The notes under the pieces are model-generated. The model was not told the DNA's origin. It ran no database searches and worked only from the letters and a program-made list of their open reading frames with translations. From Chitinophagaceae bacterium (GTDB lineage Bacteria; Bacteroidota; Bacteroidia; Chitinophagales; Chitinophagaceae), in contig JAFKGQ010000004.1 of assembly GCA_017307755.1 (NCBI GenBank), positions 310,001 through 374,000 of the forward strand: 64,000 nucleotides of DNA. Reading direction: 5' to 3'. The position numbers and the translations under genes are program-made. Positions 9,068 to 17,833 of the stretch are shown here, in pieces; position 1 is the stretch's first letter, and every line of letters begins with the position of its first letter.

Positions 9068-10057
9068 ATGCGAATCCTGACCAGCCTTTTATGTAAGGTT
9101 ACCTTATCTTCCATGATCGTGACTGCGCCCTCCATAACGGGCAACAGTAAAGATGGTAGTACTGAAAAGCCATACGATAAGGACCTGATGCAGCCCTATT
9201 ATTCATCGGCGGTTATCAAAAAATTTGTCAACTATAGTTCGCTGACCGCCGCGCCCATATATGCAGAAGACGAGAGAACAACGATGCGTCTTGCGGACGT
9301 CAACCGGGTGCGCGTAGCTGCTGCGAACCTCAGCAAAGCCGATCTCAAAGTGCGTGTGGTCGCCTCTGCCAGCACCCGTATGATCACGCTGGCCACTGCA
9401 GCCGCCAGGGCCCATACCGCCGCCGCCGCTAAAGCTAGCGAGCTGAAGATGGTGATCAATCAAGCGGTGATCCTCTATAATTTTATGTCGCTGGAAAACA
9501 GCGGTCTTGACGAGCAGGCCTTTGAATATGCCTGGCGTGGTTATCACAATTTGTTAAAAAAGGGCCTTATCCGCAAGAAGAGCGTGCTCACCATCTGTGA
9601 TTTTACTCAGCCTTCCAGCAGTCGCCGGCTGTATGTCATCGATGTACGTAAGAAGAAATTGTTGTATCAGACCTATGTGGCCCACGGACAGAACTCCGGC
9701 GAAGATTATGCCACCAGTTTCTCCAATGAACCCGAATCATTTAAAAGCAGCCTGGGTTTCTATCTTACCAACCGGACATACATCGGACGCAACGGCCTTT
9801 CGCTGCGTATTAATGGTGTGGACACGGGCTACAATGACATGGCTTTCAAAAGGAACATCGTGTTGCATGGTTCGAGCTATGCCAACCCGCAATACGTGAA
9901 TGATTTCGGAACCATTGGCACCAGCCAGGGATGTCCGGCCATGCCCACTGGCGTTAGCCCTCGTATCATCCGTGCTGTGAAAGGCGGCAGCTGTCTGTTC
10001 ATTTATCATCCGACACAAAAATACCTGGAAGAATCTATCGTTATTAACAACTACTGA
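9068..10057 (+). CDS. Murein L,D-transpeptidase catalytic domain family protein (YkuD_2 type)
   Basis: The 329-residue protein begins with a signal-peptide-like stretch (MRILTSLLCKVTLSSMIV) and an Ala-rich linker around residues 95-130. Its C-terminal domain carries His267 in VLHGSSY and Cys289 in GTSQGCPAMP, matching the His/Cys catalytic arrangement of L,D-transpeptidase relatives of the YkuD_2 family (PF13645). The family acts on peptidoglycan in the periplasm or is related to enzymes that do. I chose ATG 9068 over an upstream ATG at 8963, which lacks a signal peptide. A strong terminator follows at 10085. Confidence 0.87.
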   Translation: MRILTSLLCKVTLSSMIVTAPSITGNSKDGSTEKPYDKDLMQPYYSSAVIKKFVNYSSLTAAPIYAEDERTTMRLADVNRVRVAAANLSKADLKVRVVASASTRMITLATAAARAHTAAAAKASELKMVINQAVILYNFMSLENSGLDEQAFEYAWRGYHNLLKKGLIRKKSVLTICDFTQPSSSRRLYVIDVRKKKLLYQTYVAHGQNSGEDYATSFSNEPESFKSSLGFYLTNRTYIGRNGLSLRINGVDTGYNDMAFKRNIVLHGSSYANPQYVNDFGTIGTSQGCPAMPTGVSPRIIRAVKGGSCLFIYHPTQKYLEESIVINNY

Positions 10058-10084
10058 CCATCAACCCCTACCCCCTATACCCAT

Positions 10085-10111
10085 GGGCTGATCGAGAGAT
10101 CGGCCCTTTTT
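10085..10111 (+). terminator. Rho-independent terminator after the L,D-transpeptidase gene
   Basis: A 9-base-pair stem (GGGCTGATC with GATCGGCCC, one G-T pair) closes a GAGA loop and is followed by TTTTT. It lies 28 bases after the stop codon at 10057. Confidence 0.85.
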
Positions 10112-10129
10112 GTTGCGTCTAATAAGACC

Positions 10130-10146
10130 CGGCAGCTTCGCTGCCG
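10130..10146. repeat. Short palindromic hairpin with a CTTCG-type loop
   Basis: The sequence reads CGGCAGC, TTC, GCTGCCG: a 7-base-pair perfect stem with a three-base loop. It is flanked by A-rich rather than T-rich DNA, so it is not a terminator on either strand. Its AGCGAAGC core on the minus strand resembles the elements near 17863-17903, suggesting a small dispersed palindromic repeat. Confidence 0.4.
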
Positions 10147-10296
10147 AAAAAAGACTTGAAGAGAAATTGGGAGTAATCAACTAACTAACTAGGAGTAACT
10201 AGGTAGATACCTTTAATCATTCATAAGAGTTTCAAAAAAATTTACGTTAATGTATTAGTGATATAAATTAATTTTATCAATCGTGTAAACCTTCTT

Positions 10297-10914
10297 ATGA
10301 ACGACGATAATAAAAGACCTTTCAACGGGGAGTTATGTCAACCGCTGAATCCAGACATTAAATACGGGGAAATATGTGTAAAGCGGTTCCTCGATGAAGG
10401 TATAACTCTCTCCCTGCGCCCCTTGTCTCTCCCTGCCGACGAACCCTTGTTACGGCAGTTCGCTATTCTCGAACTGCCGGGGAGAAAAGAGCTGGAAGAA
10501 GCGCTTTTCCGGACCAAAAAAGAGGAGCTGGGTCTGCTGATCCTATCAGATCTGGGGCAGTCGTTCATGGGGTTTATCGATGAACAGCCCGCCTTTCTTG
10601 TCACGATCTATCGTGTGCAGCAGAGCAGCCTGGGTCGGCGTTATGCTGAGCAACCCGGTGATTATAAGATCCGGCTGGAGCGTTTGCCCATGGTGGGTGG
10701 CCGGGATTCGGATGTATTCGCCCCTGCCATATGGCAAGCCTGTCCGGACTGTTTCTTTGCTTTTCCGGAAGTGGGACGGTTGATCACGACCCTGGATATC
10801 CTACAGCCCGGAGAAAAACAATATTGCCGGGCCGCCGGCTTCAGACCCCTTACCAGGATTGGCGTTGGACACGATTGGGAGGAATTGTATGTCCATACTG
10901 GAAGAAGATCATAA
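10297..10914 (+). CDS. GNAT-like acetyltransferase related to siderophore-type acyltransferases
   Basis: The 205-residue protein contains RPLSLPADEPLLRQF, GQSFMGFIDEQPAFLVTIY and a YAEQPGDYKIRL stretch. This pattern resembles the AlcB/IucB-like GNAT family (Acetyltransf_8), where a form of QPAFLxxxY is conserved. Those enzymes acylate hydroxamate siderophores, but no siderophore genes are nearby, so the substrate here is open. The gene's last six bases overlap the convergent kinase gene. It is preceded by an AT-rich 150-base leader with no clear promoter box. Confidence 0.6.
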   Translation: MNDDNKRPFNGELCQPLNPDIKYGEICVKRFLDEGITLSLRPLSLPADEPLLRQFAILELPGRKELEEALFRTKKEELGLLILSDLGQSFMGFIDEQPAFLVTIYRVQQSSLGRRYAEQPGDYKIRLERLPMVGGRDSDVFAPAIWQACPDCFFAFPEVGRLITTLDILQPGEKQYCRAAGFRPLTRIGVGHDWEELYVHTGRRS

Positions 10915-13900
10915 TGTAATGGATGTGGTAAGGGCGGACGGTAATGGCAACAGGATGCGTATTCGTGTCCCCTTATTCTTTTCACTTTGAATAGACAGAC
11001 TCCCCCGGATGATCTTTAGCAGATCTTTGATGATGAGATAACCCAGGCCATTCCCTTTACGTCTGTCCACATTGGCCGACGAAATGATAAAATGGTCCGC
11101 CATGATGTTGTTGATCTGCTCCTGTGTCATGCCTACCCCTGTATCTTCTATGACGAGCGCTATTCCTTCTGGCGCCAGTTCATTGCTGATCCTGATATAT
11201 CCCTGGGAAGAGAAATTGATTCCGTTGAGCACCAGATTATACAATACGATCTTCACTGGCTCGATAAACTGGTAAAGTGACAATTGTTCATCCACCTGGT
11301 TGATCAGCTGTATCTGTTTTTGCTTGGCCATGGAATTGAAAAGACCAAACAACTGGCGGACAAGCAAATGCAGATTGAAACTTTCTTTCACCAGTCTCCT
11401 GTCCTCATTTCTGTATTTGATCCAATTGAGAATATTGGTGGAGAGCAGTTCCAACTCTTTGGAAGTATTCATGATCTCCGTGATGGTTTCCTTTTGCAGT
11501 TCGTCCGGAAGCTCATCCTTTTTTTCAATAAGGCTTTTGCCGGCCAGATGGAGGAATTTTAGAGGTGTCACCAGGTCATGGCTGATAATGGAAATGAGTC
11601 TTGTTTTGATGAGGTCTGTTTTTTCCAGCTCCTCATTCTTTTGTTTCAGCTCTCTCGTCTTGATCGCGATTTGTTGTTCCAGTCTATACTGTCTTTTCCT
11701 GAGCCGGTGCGTACGTATTCCAACGAACCATGCGATCAGACCTGTCAGGACACAAAGACCCAACAGCCAGGTCCAGGGCTGCTGGTACAAATAGGTATCG
11801 ATACGGAAGGATGATTCCGTCATGGCGTAGTTGTTTTTCCCAAAACCATTGAGCTTTCTCAATTTTAGGACATAGTCGCCGGGGGGAAGATTGCTGAAGC
11901 TTGCCATAGGGGTGTTTTGGATATTCAATGGCCGCCATTCCTTCCAATAGGGCTCCAGTTTATATTCTATATAGATATTCTCTTTGTTGACCCAGGCGGG
12001 AAAGCTCAGGGAAAAAGATAATTCACGGGTGTTGGAAGGCAGGTTAGGACGAAGCAAAGAAGAAAGGTTCAGCTTTTTGCCATCTGCCATGAATGCATCG
12101 ATATAGATAGCACCTTCGGGCAACTGTGTCAGGGGCCGGCGGGGATCAACCCATACCAGTCCGTCCATGGACGGGAAAGATACGGTAGTGTCATTCAGCG
12201 ACAGCGCACAAGGGGTACAACCGCCATTCAGCTCAGTGATATCCATTCCGTCATTCCTGCCATAATAATGATAATAAACCATAGCATCGCCTTTTTCGAA
12301 GGCATCGGCCATATCCGAAGGTCTGGCCCGGAATAGTCCCTTGTTACAGCTGATCCAGCAGAACCCCAGCTTATCGGGAACGAAACAATGTGCATACAGG
12401 AGATAGTTGTTCTTATCTACGGGTATAGATCTAAGCACGCCATTTTTCCATATATAGATGCCTTTGCCATAAGTACCTATAAACAAGTAGTCCTTATACT
12501 TCCATAATGCACGGACACAGGCGCCCGGAATATGGAGCAAGGTGTCCAGCCGGCGGTGATGGACATCAAAAGTGAAGAGTCCGTTACAGGACCCGATGGC
12601 CAGTACACCGGGCCTGAACTCCAGCATGGCAAAAGGGACATTGCCATTGATATCGCCCTGGGGGTAGCGGTAAAGATATTCCACTTTCTCTTCCCGCAAT
12701 ATGCCGATGCCCACGGCGTTGGCGAGATAAAGACTACTGTCACTGCGGGCAAAGCCAACGGTAATGGCGCCTTTCCCGGCATGGATCATACGGGTCTTGC
12801 CGGTGCGGTAGGTATAGGAATAAATACTATCCCCCTGGCTGTACCAGAGGACGCTGTCGGGCGTTGTGTAAATAAAGTTGTTGAAAGTCCCTTTGACAGG
12901 CCGGAAAGAGGGTGGGGTAGGTGTGCCACCCAGGATATCTCCACCACTTGTAAGGATTGCCCCACCAGGTAAGCCCAACTGGCTGTAGGTGGATGTCTGC
13001 TTGTCGTTGGACGGTTTGTCTGTTTTCACCGGACGTATGCTGTTCTTCCGGATGATGATGATACCCTTGGAATTGGTGCCCAGAAAGAAGATCCCGCTTT
13101 TTTCGTCGTAACCCGCATGGGACAGCAGCACATCCGTAGGCACAGCCTCGCAGATGGACCGGGCTGTCAGCCGCCCGTCCGTATAGGACAGCAGCCAGGC
13201 CTCACGGCCGGCAATCAGGATGGGATATTGCATACCGCTATCCCAGAATAATTGATAATCATCGTTTCCGGGGGAGTGACCTTTCTCAAATATACAGGGC
13301 ACCTTTTCGCGGCTCCATCGCTCTTTGTCCAGGCGAAGGAACCCTTTCCGGCGATGGTATATAAAAACCTGGCCCCCGAGGTAGAATGCTTTGGAGCCAT
13401 GTTCCTCTACGGTGACAGGTACAGGATCATTTCTTCCCTGCCTGTAATCATATATCGTGTCCTTACGAAAGAATATTATACGGGTTTCGCTGACAGGCAT
13501 CAGGGTTTCCTTATGGAAATAGAACCCAAAACCCGGTGCGGGCTGTTCGGATGACTGACGAAACATCTTTCCCGATGCCACCAGACCGATGAGTTTGAAG
13601 GTCGAGGGACGGGCATCGATCTTCACCTGCCCCAGGAATTGCAGGCGGTTTTGCATGACAAAGAAAATATTGCCGGCTTCATCAGCCGTATAGATCCTTC
13701 CCCCCAGGTTTTTAAACAGGAATAACATCCGATCTGACGTAAATTCGGGCATATTGGCCTTGGAGAAGGTAAGGAAATTGGTCCCGTTGTACCGGGCAAC
13801 GCCGGCTTCCGTAGCAATCCAGAGGAAACCAGTGGCCGCATCCCACTGTATTCCTTTGATGCCGTTGGAATTCAGGCCGTTATCAGTGGTAAAATGCTCT

Positions 13901-13992
13901 ACCCGGTAGCTTTCCTGGTGGTAGCTTTCCTGGGCCGGAGCGATAAAACATTTCCCCAAAAAGAAAAGGATCAGCAGATGGCGAAATGACAT
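10909..13992 (-). CDS. Two-component regulator-propeller/Y_Y_Y sensor histidine kinase
   Basis: This 1027-residue membrane kinase has a signal peptide, a long beta-propeller-type sensor region with many blades, a Y_Y_Y-like domain ending near residue 735, and one membrane helix at about 737-757. The kinase core follows, with the H-box ISHDLVTPLKF near residue 805 and the ATP-binding boxes VIEDTGVGMT and KGNGLGYLIIKDLL. It lacks the receiver and AraC domains of hybrid kinases. The partner regulator gene lies immediately upstream (31-base gap) in the same operon. Such sensors often respond to glycans, but the ligand here is unknown. Confidence 0.9.
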   Translation of the reverse strand: MSFRHLLILFFLGKCFIAPAQESYHQESYRVEHFTTDNGLNSNGIKGIQWDAATGFLWIATEAGVARYNGTNFLTFSKANMPEFTSDRMLFLFKNLGGRIYTADEAGNIFFVMQNRLQFLGQVKIDARPSTFKLIGLVASGKMFRQSSEQPAPGFGFYFHKETLMPVSETRIIFFRKDTIYDYRQGRNDPVPVTVEEHGSKAFYLGGQVFIYHRRKGFLRLDKERWSREKVPCIFEKGHSPGNDDYQLFWDSGMQYPILIAGREAWLLSYTDGRLTARSICEAVPTDVLLSHAGYDEKSGIFFLGTNSKGIIIIRKNSIRPVKTDKPSNDKQTSTYSQLGLPGGAILTSGGDILGGTPTPPSFRPVKGTFNNFIYTTPDSVLWYSQGDSIYSYTYRTGKTRMIHAGKGAITVGFARSDSSLYLANAVGIGILREEKVEYLYRYPQGDINGNVPFAMLEFRPGVLAIGSCNGLFTFDVHHRRLDTLLHIPGACVRALWKYKDYLFIGTYGKGIYIWKNGVLRSIPVDKNNYLLYAHCFVPDKLGFCWISCNKGLFRARPSDMADAFEKGDAMVYYHYYGRNDGMDITELNGGCTPCALSLNDTTVSFPSMDGLVWVDPRRPLTQLPEGAIYIDAFMADGKKLNLSSLLRPNLPSNTRELSFSLSFPAWVNKENIYIEYKLEPYWKEWRPLNIQNTPMASFSNLPPGDYVLKLRKLNGFGKNNYAMTESSFRIDTYLYQQPWTWLLGLCVLTGLIAWFVGIRTHRLRKRQYRLEQQIAIKTRELKQKNEELEKTDLIKTRLISIISHDLVTPLKFLHLAGKSLIEKKDELPDELQKETITEIMNTSKELELLSTNILNWIKYRNEDRRLVKESFNLHLLVRQLFGLFNSMAKQKQIQLINQVDEQLSLYQFIEPVKIVLYNLVLNGINFSSQGYIRISNELAPEGIALVIEDTGVGMTQEQINNIMADHFIISSANVDRRKGNGLGYLIIKDLLKIIRGSLSIQSEKNKGTRIRILLPLPSALTTSITL

Positions 13993-14023
13993 AGTAAGGC
14001 TTTATACAGCCCCAATATACAGC

Positions 14024-14635
14024 TTAATAATTTACATTATATAATGTGGCCAGCTCAATCAGTTCTTTCAGGTTGCTGGTGTGCGTTTTTTCAAATATGC
14101 GGTTTTTTACCGTACTGACGGTGTTCATCCTCACATTCAGGGTTTCGGCGATCTCTTTTGTTCCAAACCCTTTTAAAACATAATGGAGGATCTCCAGCTC
14201 ACGGGGAGCCAGGGCTGAAAAAGGGTTGTTTGGATATTTTACAGGCCCGTGGTCACGTAAGGGCAATTCATTTTGAAGAAATCGCTGTAAAAGACGGATC
14301 GTTTCTTCTTCGGGAGTCGTTTTGGGAAGGTAATGTTCGATGCCATATTGCTTGAGCGCCTTGCCATATACTTCCGCAGGCTGCATAGAAAATACCATGA
14401 TCCTCAGATCGGGGTAGACCCGCCGGATGTTGGGCAGGATCTCCAGCGTGCTGCCATCCGACAAAATAATATCAAGGACCAGGTGGGTATATTTCTTCTT
14501 GATCAGCTCTTTCATGAGCTCGTTGCAGCTGACTACTTCGTTCACATCCGTAAATCCGAAATGCAATTGCAGCAGCAGCTTCAGGCCTTTCCTGATCATG
14601 CTATGGTCATCCGCCAATAGTATTTGTGGTTGCAT
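14024..14635 (-). CDS. LuxR/NarL-type response regulator, partner of the large kinase
   Basis: The 203-residue protein has a receiver domain (LADDH acidic pair, phospho-acceptor Asp55 in LVLDIILSDG) and a LuxR helix-turn-helix (LAPRELEILHYVLKG, TKEIAETLNVRMNTV). It is the first gene of a two-gene operon with the kinase at 10909-13992. The conserved Lys of the receiver appears replaced in the LPKTT segment by position only slightly, so phosphotransfer is probably intact. A 16-base perfect palindrome lies 84 bases upstream. Confidence 0.9.
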   Translation of the reverse strand: MQPQILLADDHSMIRKGLKLLLQLHFGFTDVNEVVSCNELMKELIKKKYTHLVLDIILSDGSTLEILPNIRRVYPDLRIMVFSMQPAEVYGKALKQYGIEHYLPKTTPEEETIRLLQRFLQNELPLRDHGPVKYPNNPFSALAPRELEILHYVLKGFGTKEIAETLNVRMNTVSTVKNRIFEKTHTSNLKELIELATLYNVNY

Positions 14636-14718
14636 AGTGTTTAAGAAAAACCTCCCGATAAGTGTTTATATTTAAACAGGTGATTTATGCTAAATTCAGT
14701 AATAAAAAACAACGGTCT

Positions 14719-14734
14719 GTAGAATTAATTCTAC
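14719..14734. promoter_or_regulatory. 16-base perfect palindrome, candidate operator
   Basis: The sequence GTAGAATTAATTCTAC is its own reverse complement. It sits in the 283-base divergent region between the response regulator (minus, start 14635) and the small gene at 14919 (plus). A symmetric site of this length is typical of a dimeric DNA-binding protein. The binding protein is not known; the LuxR regulator next to it is one candidate. Confidence 0.4.
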
Positions 14735-14918
14735 TCTCTGTTGTCGTACAACCACTAAGTTTGTTTATCTATTAACTATTACCCGGATCGTTACAAATCC
14801 GATGTTATTAAGCCAATCAACCTGCGTCCTTCAATATCCGATGCTTCTCCAGACCCACGAGGCATGAGGATACTAGTAATGTTAGACCATTATCATTGTA
14901 ATCATTTAAATTTTTACT

Positions 14919-15299
14919 ATGTCTGGTTTTAGATTAAAACTCAACAGGTTAAGGAACATCCCGTACGCGTCATCCATCCAGGAAGCCCTTCCTTTCGACA
15001 GCAGCTTTGAAGTAGAATATTTTTTCAATGGCCGGTGTAATTGGGTGGCGGTCAAACCGATCCTCATAGGTACGGTAGTAGTATTCCTCGTAAATTTCCT
15101 CGAAAGCTATGATGAGCCTATGGCGCTGGTGTATAACAAAAAGGATATCTGGTCGGATATCGAAAAGGAATCCACCGGTCTGACAGAGGCCATCGGAGCT
15201 GCGATCGAACAGTATTATTCCACTCGTTACTTACCTTGGTCGAACAGTCAGATAGATGGTGGGCCCGACGGCATTTGGGATAACCATTTATTAAATTGA
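14919..15299 (+). CDS. Hypothetical protein
   Basis: This 126-residue protein has no recognised domain. A hydrophobic strand (PILIGTVVVFLVNFL, about residues 48-62) sits between polar regions, and the acidic C-terminal half contains EKESTGLTEAIGAAIEQYY. It has no signal peptide. Its end lies 20 bases before the sigma region 2 protein at 15320, on the same strand, suggesting they form a unit. No function can be assigned. Confidence 0.55.
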   Translation: MSGFRLKLNRLRNIPYASSIQEALPFDSSFEVEYFFNGRCNWVAVKPILIGTVVVFLVNFLESYDEPMALVYNKKDIWSDIEKESTGLTEAIGAAIEQYYSTRYLPWSNSQIDGGPDGIWDNHLLN

Positions 15300-15319
15300 T
15301 CTATTTTAATCAATACATC

Positions 15320-15664
15320 ATGACTGATCAGGAAGGCTCACCCGAAGCATTCAGAGCTCTCTTTTTTCAATACTACCCTACTTTTTTTTCATTTGCTCAC
15401 AGCCTGGTGGATGATAAGGTTTCTGCCCGTCAACTGACCATGGAGGCAATGTCTATTCTCTGGCTGAAAAAGGCCGACCTTATCGGGGATATCAACAACA
15501 GGGCTTTTTTATATAGCACCATCCGCAATAATGCATTGAACTATCTGAAGCATTTACAACGTGCACCGGATGCGGGAGGATACGTTGGAGAGATCAGGAT
15601 GGATTCCTTTCTTCCTAAAGGTATTTTACGGGAGATAGAGGATTATGTTGCAAAAGAAATATAA
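15320..15664 (+). CDS. Sigma-70 region 2-only protein (truncated ECF sigma factor)
   Basis: The 114-residue protein fits ECF sigma region 2: AFRALFFQYYPTFFSFAHSL, VSARQLTMEAMSILWLKK, then NRAFLYSTIRNNALNYLKHL, the last matching the usual FLYxxxRNxxLNYLK. It ends with a short acidic tail and has no region 4, so it cannot bind a -35 element in the normal way. ATG 15320 is used; a TTG 24 bases earlier is possible. Its end overlaps the convergent DoxX-like gene by 22 bases, so truncation by loss of the 3-prime half is plausible. Confidence 0.65.
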   Translation: MTDQEGSPEAFRALFFQYYPTFFSFAHSLVDDKVSARQLTMEAMSILWLKKADLIGDINNRAFLYSTIRNNALNYLKHLQRAPDAGGYVGEIRMDSFLPKGILREIEDYVAKEI

Positions 15665-16413
15665 TCCTGCCGGGTAGAAGTTTTTTTTGTAATGAACCAT
15701 AGCGACAGCAACACCCCATAGCTTCCGCCTCTTTCCACCCATTCGAATAGCGGATAATGGGGATAAAATAGTTCGGTCCCCATTTTCCAAAGTATGAGGA
15801 AGAATAGCAAACCCCTCAACGGTCGTATCAGCAGGGAGGAAGCCGCTAACACTTCAAAAATGCCTATCCAAAGGGCTACCGTATGCGGGCTTGTAAACCC
15901 CAGACCGGCGTATTGGTCGATCAGCGTCTTTTTCCCGATGAGGTTCAACCATCCATGACCCAGCAGGAGCAGGAAACCTGCTATTTTCAAACAAAGCGTT
16001 ACCTGCCGGAGATGGCTCCCTTCATCCGGCAGTATCCTTTTCCACCAGGATTTCCCGCCTGTCAACAATACAAAGGCCATCGGAGCCCCGAAATTCCCTC
16101 CCCGCTCGATCAATTCCGCAAAGGGTTCTCCTGACAATGGGCGTAGTGCCGCCGTCACCAGCCCCCAGAACACCAGCCAGCCTGCAATGGCTCTTATGGG
16201 GCGTACCAACATGGTGATGCCCAGCAGGATGTCCACGACGCCCACAGGAGGCATGAGCTTATAAGCCATTTCCCGCCCGATGCCAAAAACGGCAAAATAA
16301 TGTGTCCAGATCTCTTTTGTGATAATACCGAACGCCCCGTGCCCGATAAAACACATGGCTATGGCAATACGCAGGGTATAATGAATTTTTTGTTCGGCTG
16401 TAGAGGAGGCCAT
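15643..16413 (-). CDS. Duplicated DoxX-like integral membrane protein
   Basis: The 256-residue protein has about eight hydrophobic segments in two related halves. Each half has a GHG motif near its start (FIGHGAFGI and LLGHGWLNL), an LxRPxR segment (TMLVRPIRAI and SLLIRPLRGL) and an ERGG segment (IERGGNFG and VERGGSYG). This is a tandem duplication of a DoxX-like four-helix unit. Function is unknown. ATG 16413 is preferred over an ATG at 16464, which would overlap the divergent sigma gene more. Confidence 0.75.
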   Translation of the reverse strand: MASSTAEQKIHYTLRIAIAMCFIGHGAFGIITKEIWTHYFAVFGIGREMAYKLMPPVGVVDILLGITMLVRPIRAIAGWLVFWGLVTAALRPLSGEPFAELIERGGNFGAPMAFVLLTGGKSWWKRILPDEGSHLRQVTLCLKIAGFLLLLGHGWLNLIGKKTLIDQYAGLGFTSPHTVALWIGIFEVLAASSLLIRPLRGLLFFLILWKMGTELFYPHYPLFEWVERGGSYGVLLSLWFITKKTSTRQDYISFAT

Positions 16414-16504
16414 ATTTTTAACCCAATAAAAGTACAAAAAAAGCTGGTTGGGGGCTGTAACCATTTTCTATTTCCAGAGTAATCTACTTAAACAGCTGTT
16501 TCGG

Positions 16505-17047
16505 GTGCCTGAATCAACAGACGAGAAAATAATGCATCGGGTCAAGGACGGGCATCTGTCCGAACTGTCGGTATTATTCCAACGGTACCATGTCAAATTA
16601 TATAATTTTTTTCTGCGGTTGACCTTCGACCCGGTGGTAAGCGAGGACCTGACACAAAACCTGTTCTACAGGGTCATCCGCTACCGGCATACTTTTGACG
16701 CATCTGCCGGAGACTTCCGGTCATGGATATACAGGATTGCCCGGAACATGCACCTCGATCACTGCAGACAGCAGCGCCTTTCTCCCCGGCCGCTGCGGCA
16801 GGACGAAGAGACACAGCAGCTGACGGCTGGCCAGCATGAGGGGTATGCAGAAGATGAATTTGAAAAGCTGGACCGTGCCCTGGGTCTGCTGGAGCCCGGA
16901 GAGCGGGAGATCATTGTCCTCAGCCGCTATCAGGGATTGAAATACGAGGAGATCGCGCGTCTGCATGATCTGTCGGTGGCTGCTGTAAAAGTCCGGATGC
17001 ATAGGGCTATCCGCCAATTGAGAAAGCTGTATTTTAAACAACAATAA
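16505..17047 (+). CDS. ECF RNA polymerase sigma factor
   Basis: About 180 residues with complete regions 2 and 4. Region 2 shows LSVLFQRYHVKLYNFFLRL, DLTQNLFYRVIRY and FRSWIYRIARNMHLDHCR. Region 4 shows EREIIVLSRYQGLKYEEIARLHDLSVAAVKVRMHRAIRQLR. The start is uncertain: GTG 16505, ATG 16532 or TTG 16448. It leads a four-gene operon: a HEAT-repeat anti-sigma factor follows within 10 bases, then two beta-helix DUF4097-like proteins. This order suggests an envelope-stress type regulon (inference). Confidence 0.9.
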   Translation: MPESTDEKIMHRVKDGHLSELSVLFQRYHVKLYNFFLRLTFDPVVSEDLTQNLFYRVIRYRHTFDASAGDFRSWIYRIARNMHLDHCRQQRLSPRPLRQDEETQQLTAGQHEGYAEDEFEKLDRALGLLEPGEREIIVLSRYQGLKYEEIARLHDLSVAAVKVRMHRAIRQLRKLYFKQQ

Positions 17048-17054
17048 GGTGTAT

Positions 17055-17822
17055 ATGACTTGTGAAGAAGTAGAAAGCTGGCTGATTGAAAATGTAGGGA
17101 CCGATGTCCGTGAAGACGTACGGAGGCATATCGAAGGCTGCCCGGCATGCGCCGCCATGGAGATGGAGCTGCGCCGGATGGAGGAACTGATGACCGGCAC
17201 GCCCGTGGCCTATCCCGGTCATGGTCTGGAGAAGGGATTCAGGGAGATGCTGCGCGAGGCTGAGCGGGAGCAAAAGGCTGTCTATCCCGTCACCCGTCGT
17301 CTGTATGTCTGGCGCAATATAGCTGCTGCCGTCGTTTTGCTTACCGTAGGTATAGGCATCGGCGTTTATTGGTCTTCATCCGGCAAGGGGCCGGCTCAGC
17401 TGACCGGCCTTCCTCCGGTGGCCCATCCCGGTGACTCAGCCGCCAACCGGCTTGTTACCTTGCTGGGATCAACATCTGCCAGCGAGCGGATAGAGGCTGT
17501 AAATTATGCGGAAACCGTACCTGCGCCCAACCAGAAGATCATAGACGCTCTGATCTATACGTTGGACCATGATAAGAATGTCAATGTCCGTCTGGCCTGT
17601 CTATACTCCCTGGCGAAGTTTGCCGACAATCCCAAGGTTCGGGATGCTATGGTGAACTCCTTGTCCCGGCAGACGGAACCCCTTGTCCAGATAGTACTGA
17701 TCAGCCTGCTTACGGAAATGAAAGAACCCAAGGCTATCCGGCCATTGCAGGAGATAATTTCTAATGATAAAACGTCAAAGGAAGTAAAAAATATCGCAGA
17801 AAAAGGTCTTCGTGTCATGTAA
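17055..17822 (+). CDS. Membrane anti-sigma factor with zinc-finger-like N-terminus and HEAT repeats
   Basis: The 255-residue protein begins with MTCEEVESWLIENVG and a HIEGCPACAAME segment, the His-x3-Cys-x2-Cys zinc-binding pattern of ZAS anti-sigma domains. A membrane helix follows at about residues 89-108 (NIAAAVVLLTVGIGIGVYW). The outer part carries alpha-helical HEAT-type repeats (residues about 145-255, such as VNVRLACLYSLAKFADNPKVRDAM). It probably holds the sigma factor at 16505 inactive and senses a signal outside the inner membrane. Confidence 0.85.
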   Translation: MTCEEVESWLIENVGTDVREDVRRHIEGCPACAAMEMELRRMEELMTGTPVAYPGHGLEKGFREMLREAEREQKAVYPVTRRLYVWRNIAAAVVLLTVGIGIGVYWSSSGKGPAQLTGLPPVAHPGDSAANRLVTLLGSTSASERIEAVNYAETVPAPNQKIIDALIYTLDHDKNVNVRLACLYSLAKFADNPKVRDAMVNSLSRQTEPLVQIVLISLLTEMKEPKAIRPLQEIISNDKTSKEVKNIAEKGLRVM

Positions 17823-17833
17823 GACCACATAAG

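Noticed and set aside
10130..10146. Hairpin read as a terminator
   Set aside because: No T-run follows on either strand; the terminator is at 10085-10111.
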